Below, one piece after another: positions 5,962 to 6,030 of a stretch of 6,030 nt of DNA. Position 1 is the first letter of the stretch; each line of letters opens with the position of its first letter. The notes below the pieces were generated by a model, which worked only from the letters and a program-made list of their open reading frames with translations, had not been told where the DNA came from and made no database searches. Location of the stretch: contig DATEZO010000070.1 in NCBI GenBank assembly GCA_035255485.1, forward strand, positions 1-6,030, in the 5' to 3' direction. The translations under genes and the position numbers were made by a program. This DNA is from DATEZO01 sp035255485 (lineage in GTDB: Bacteria; Pseudomonadota; Gammaproteobacteria; Burkholderiales; Burkholderiaceae_D).

Positions 5962-6030
5962 CTGATTCGTCGGTTGCAACAGGAGGTCATCCCTGTCCAG
6001 CAGGCGTGCAATACTTGGCCACTAAAAAAA
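5962..6030 (+). pseudogene. IS3-family transposase orfB, N-terminal fragment running off the window
   Basis: The frame encodes LIRRLQQEVIPVQQAC, the typical opening of IS3-family OrfB just before the CxxLxVSRSGYY block. It lies in the -1 frame relative to the recovered orfA ending, which is the normal IS3 orfA/orfB arrangement. After QAC the expected motif is not seen (NTWPLKK), so either another frameshift or the edge of similarity lies at about 6010. The rest, if present, is outside the window. Confidence 0.6.

Overview
The window looks like a chromosomal stretch from a betaproteobacterium, probably Burkholderiales and perhaps near Oxalobacteraceae. This is inferred from gene content: a DUF2868 membrane protein paired with a DUF3482 GTPase is a combination I associate with that group. 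The genes are moderately GC-rich and the spacers are more AT-rich. No species can be named from the sequence alone.

Layout: positions 1-325 (+) hold the 3' end of a small membrane protein whose start lies outside the window. Its reading frame is uncertain over the first 170 bases. Positions 326-739 contain no convincing gene but do contain a strong stem-loop (441-476) and two smaller inverted repeats. Positions 755-958 (+) encode a 67-residue single-pass membrane protein with a clear ribosome binding site. Converging on it from the minus strand is a tight three-gene unit, in transcription order: an ICMT-type membrane methyltransferase homologue (4464-4012), a DUF2868 polytopic membrane protein (3996-2521) and a GTPase with a C-terminal DUF3482 region (2524-1049). 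The first gap is 15 nt and the second junction is a 4-base ATGA overlap. Upstream on the same strand, after a 155-nt gap, is a saccharopine-dehydrogenase-like NAD(P) oxidoreductase (5675-4620). A perfect 20-bp palindrome covers its stop codon. The right edge (5784-6030, +) carries the decayed remains of an IS3-family transposase, with a frameshift, a probable internal deletion and the beginning of orfB.

How the genes may work together: the DUF2868/DUF3482 pair is probably a functional unit in which a GTP-binding protein with a hydrophobic Gly/Ala-rich segment acts with an inner-membrane partner. Its role is not established. The methyltransferase is co-transcribed by position, but a functional link is only inferred. 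The oxidoreductase is probably a separate transcription unit. The least explained elements are the GTPase/membrane-partner operon, the 20-bp palindrome and the intergenic stem-loop.
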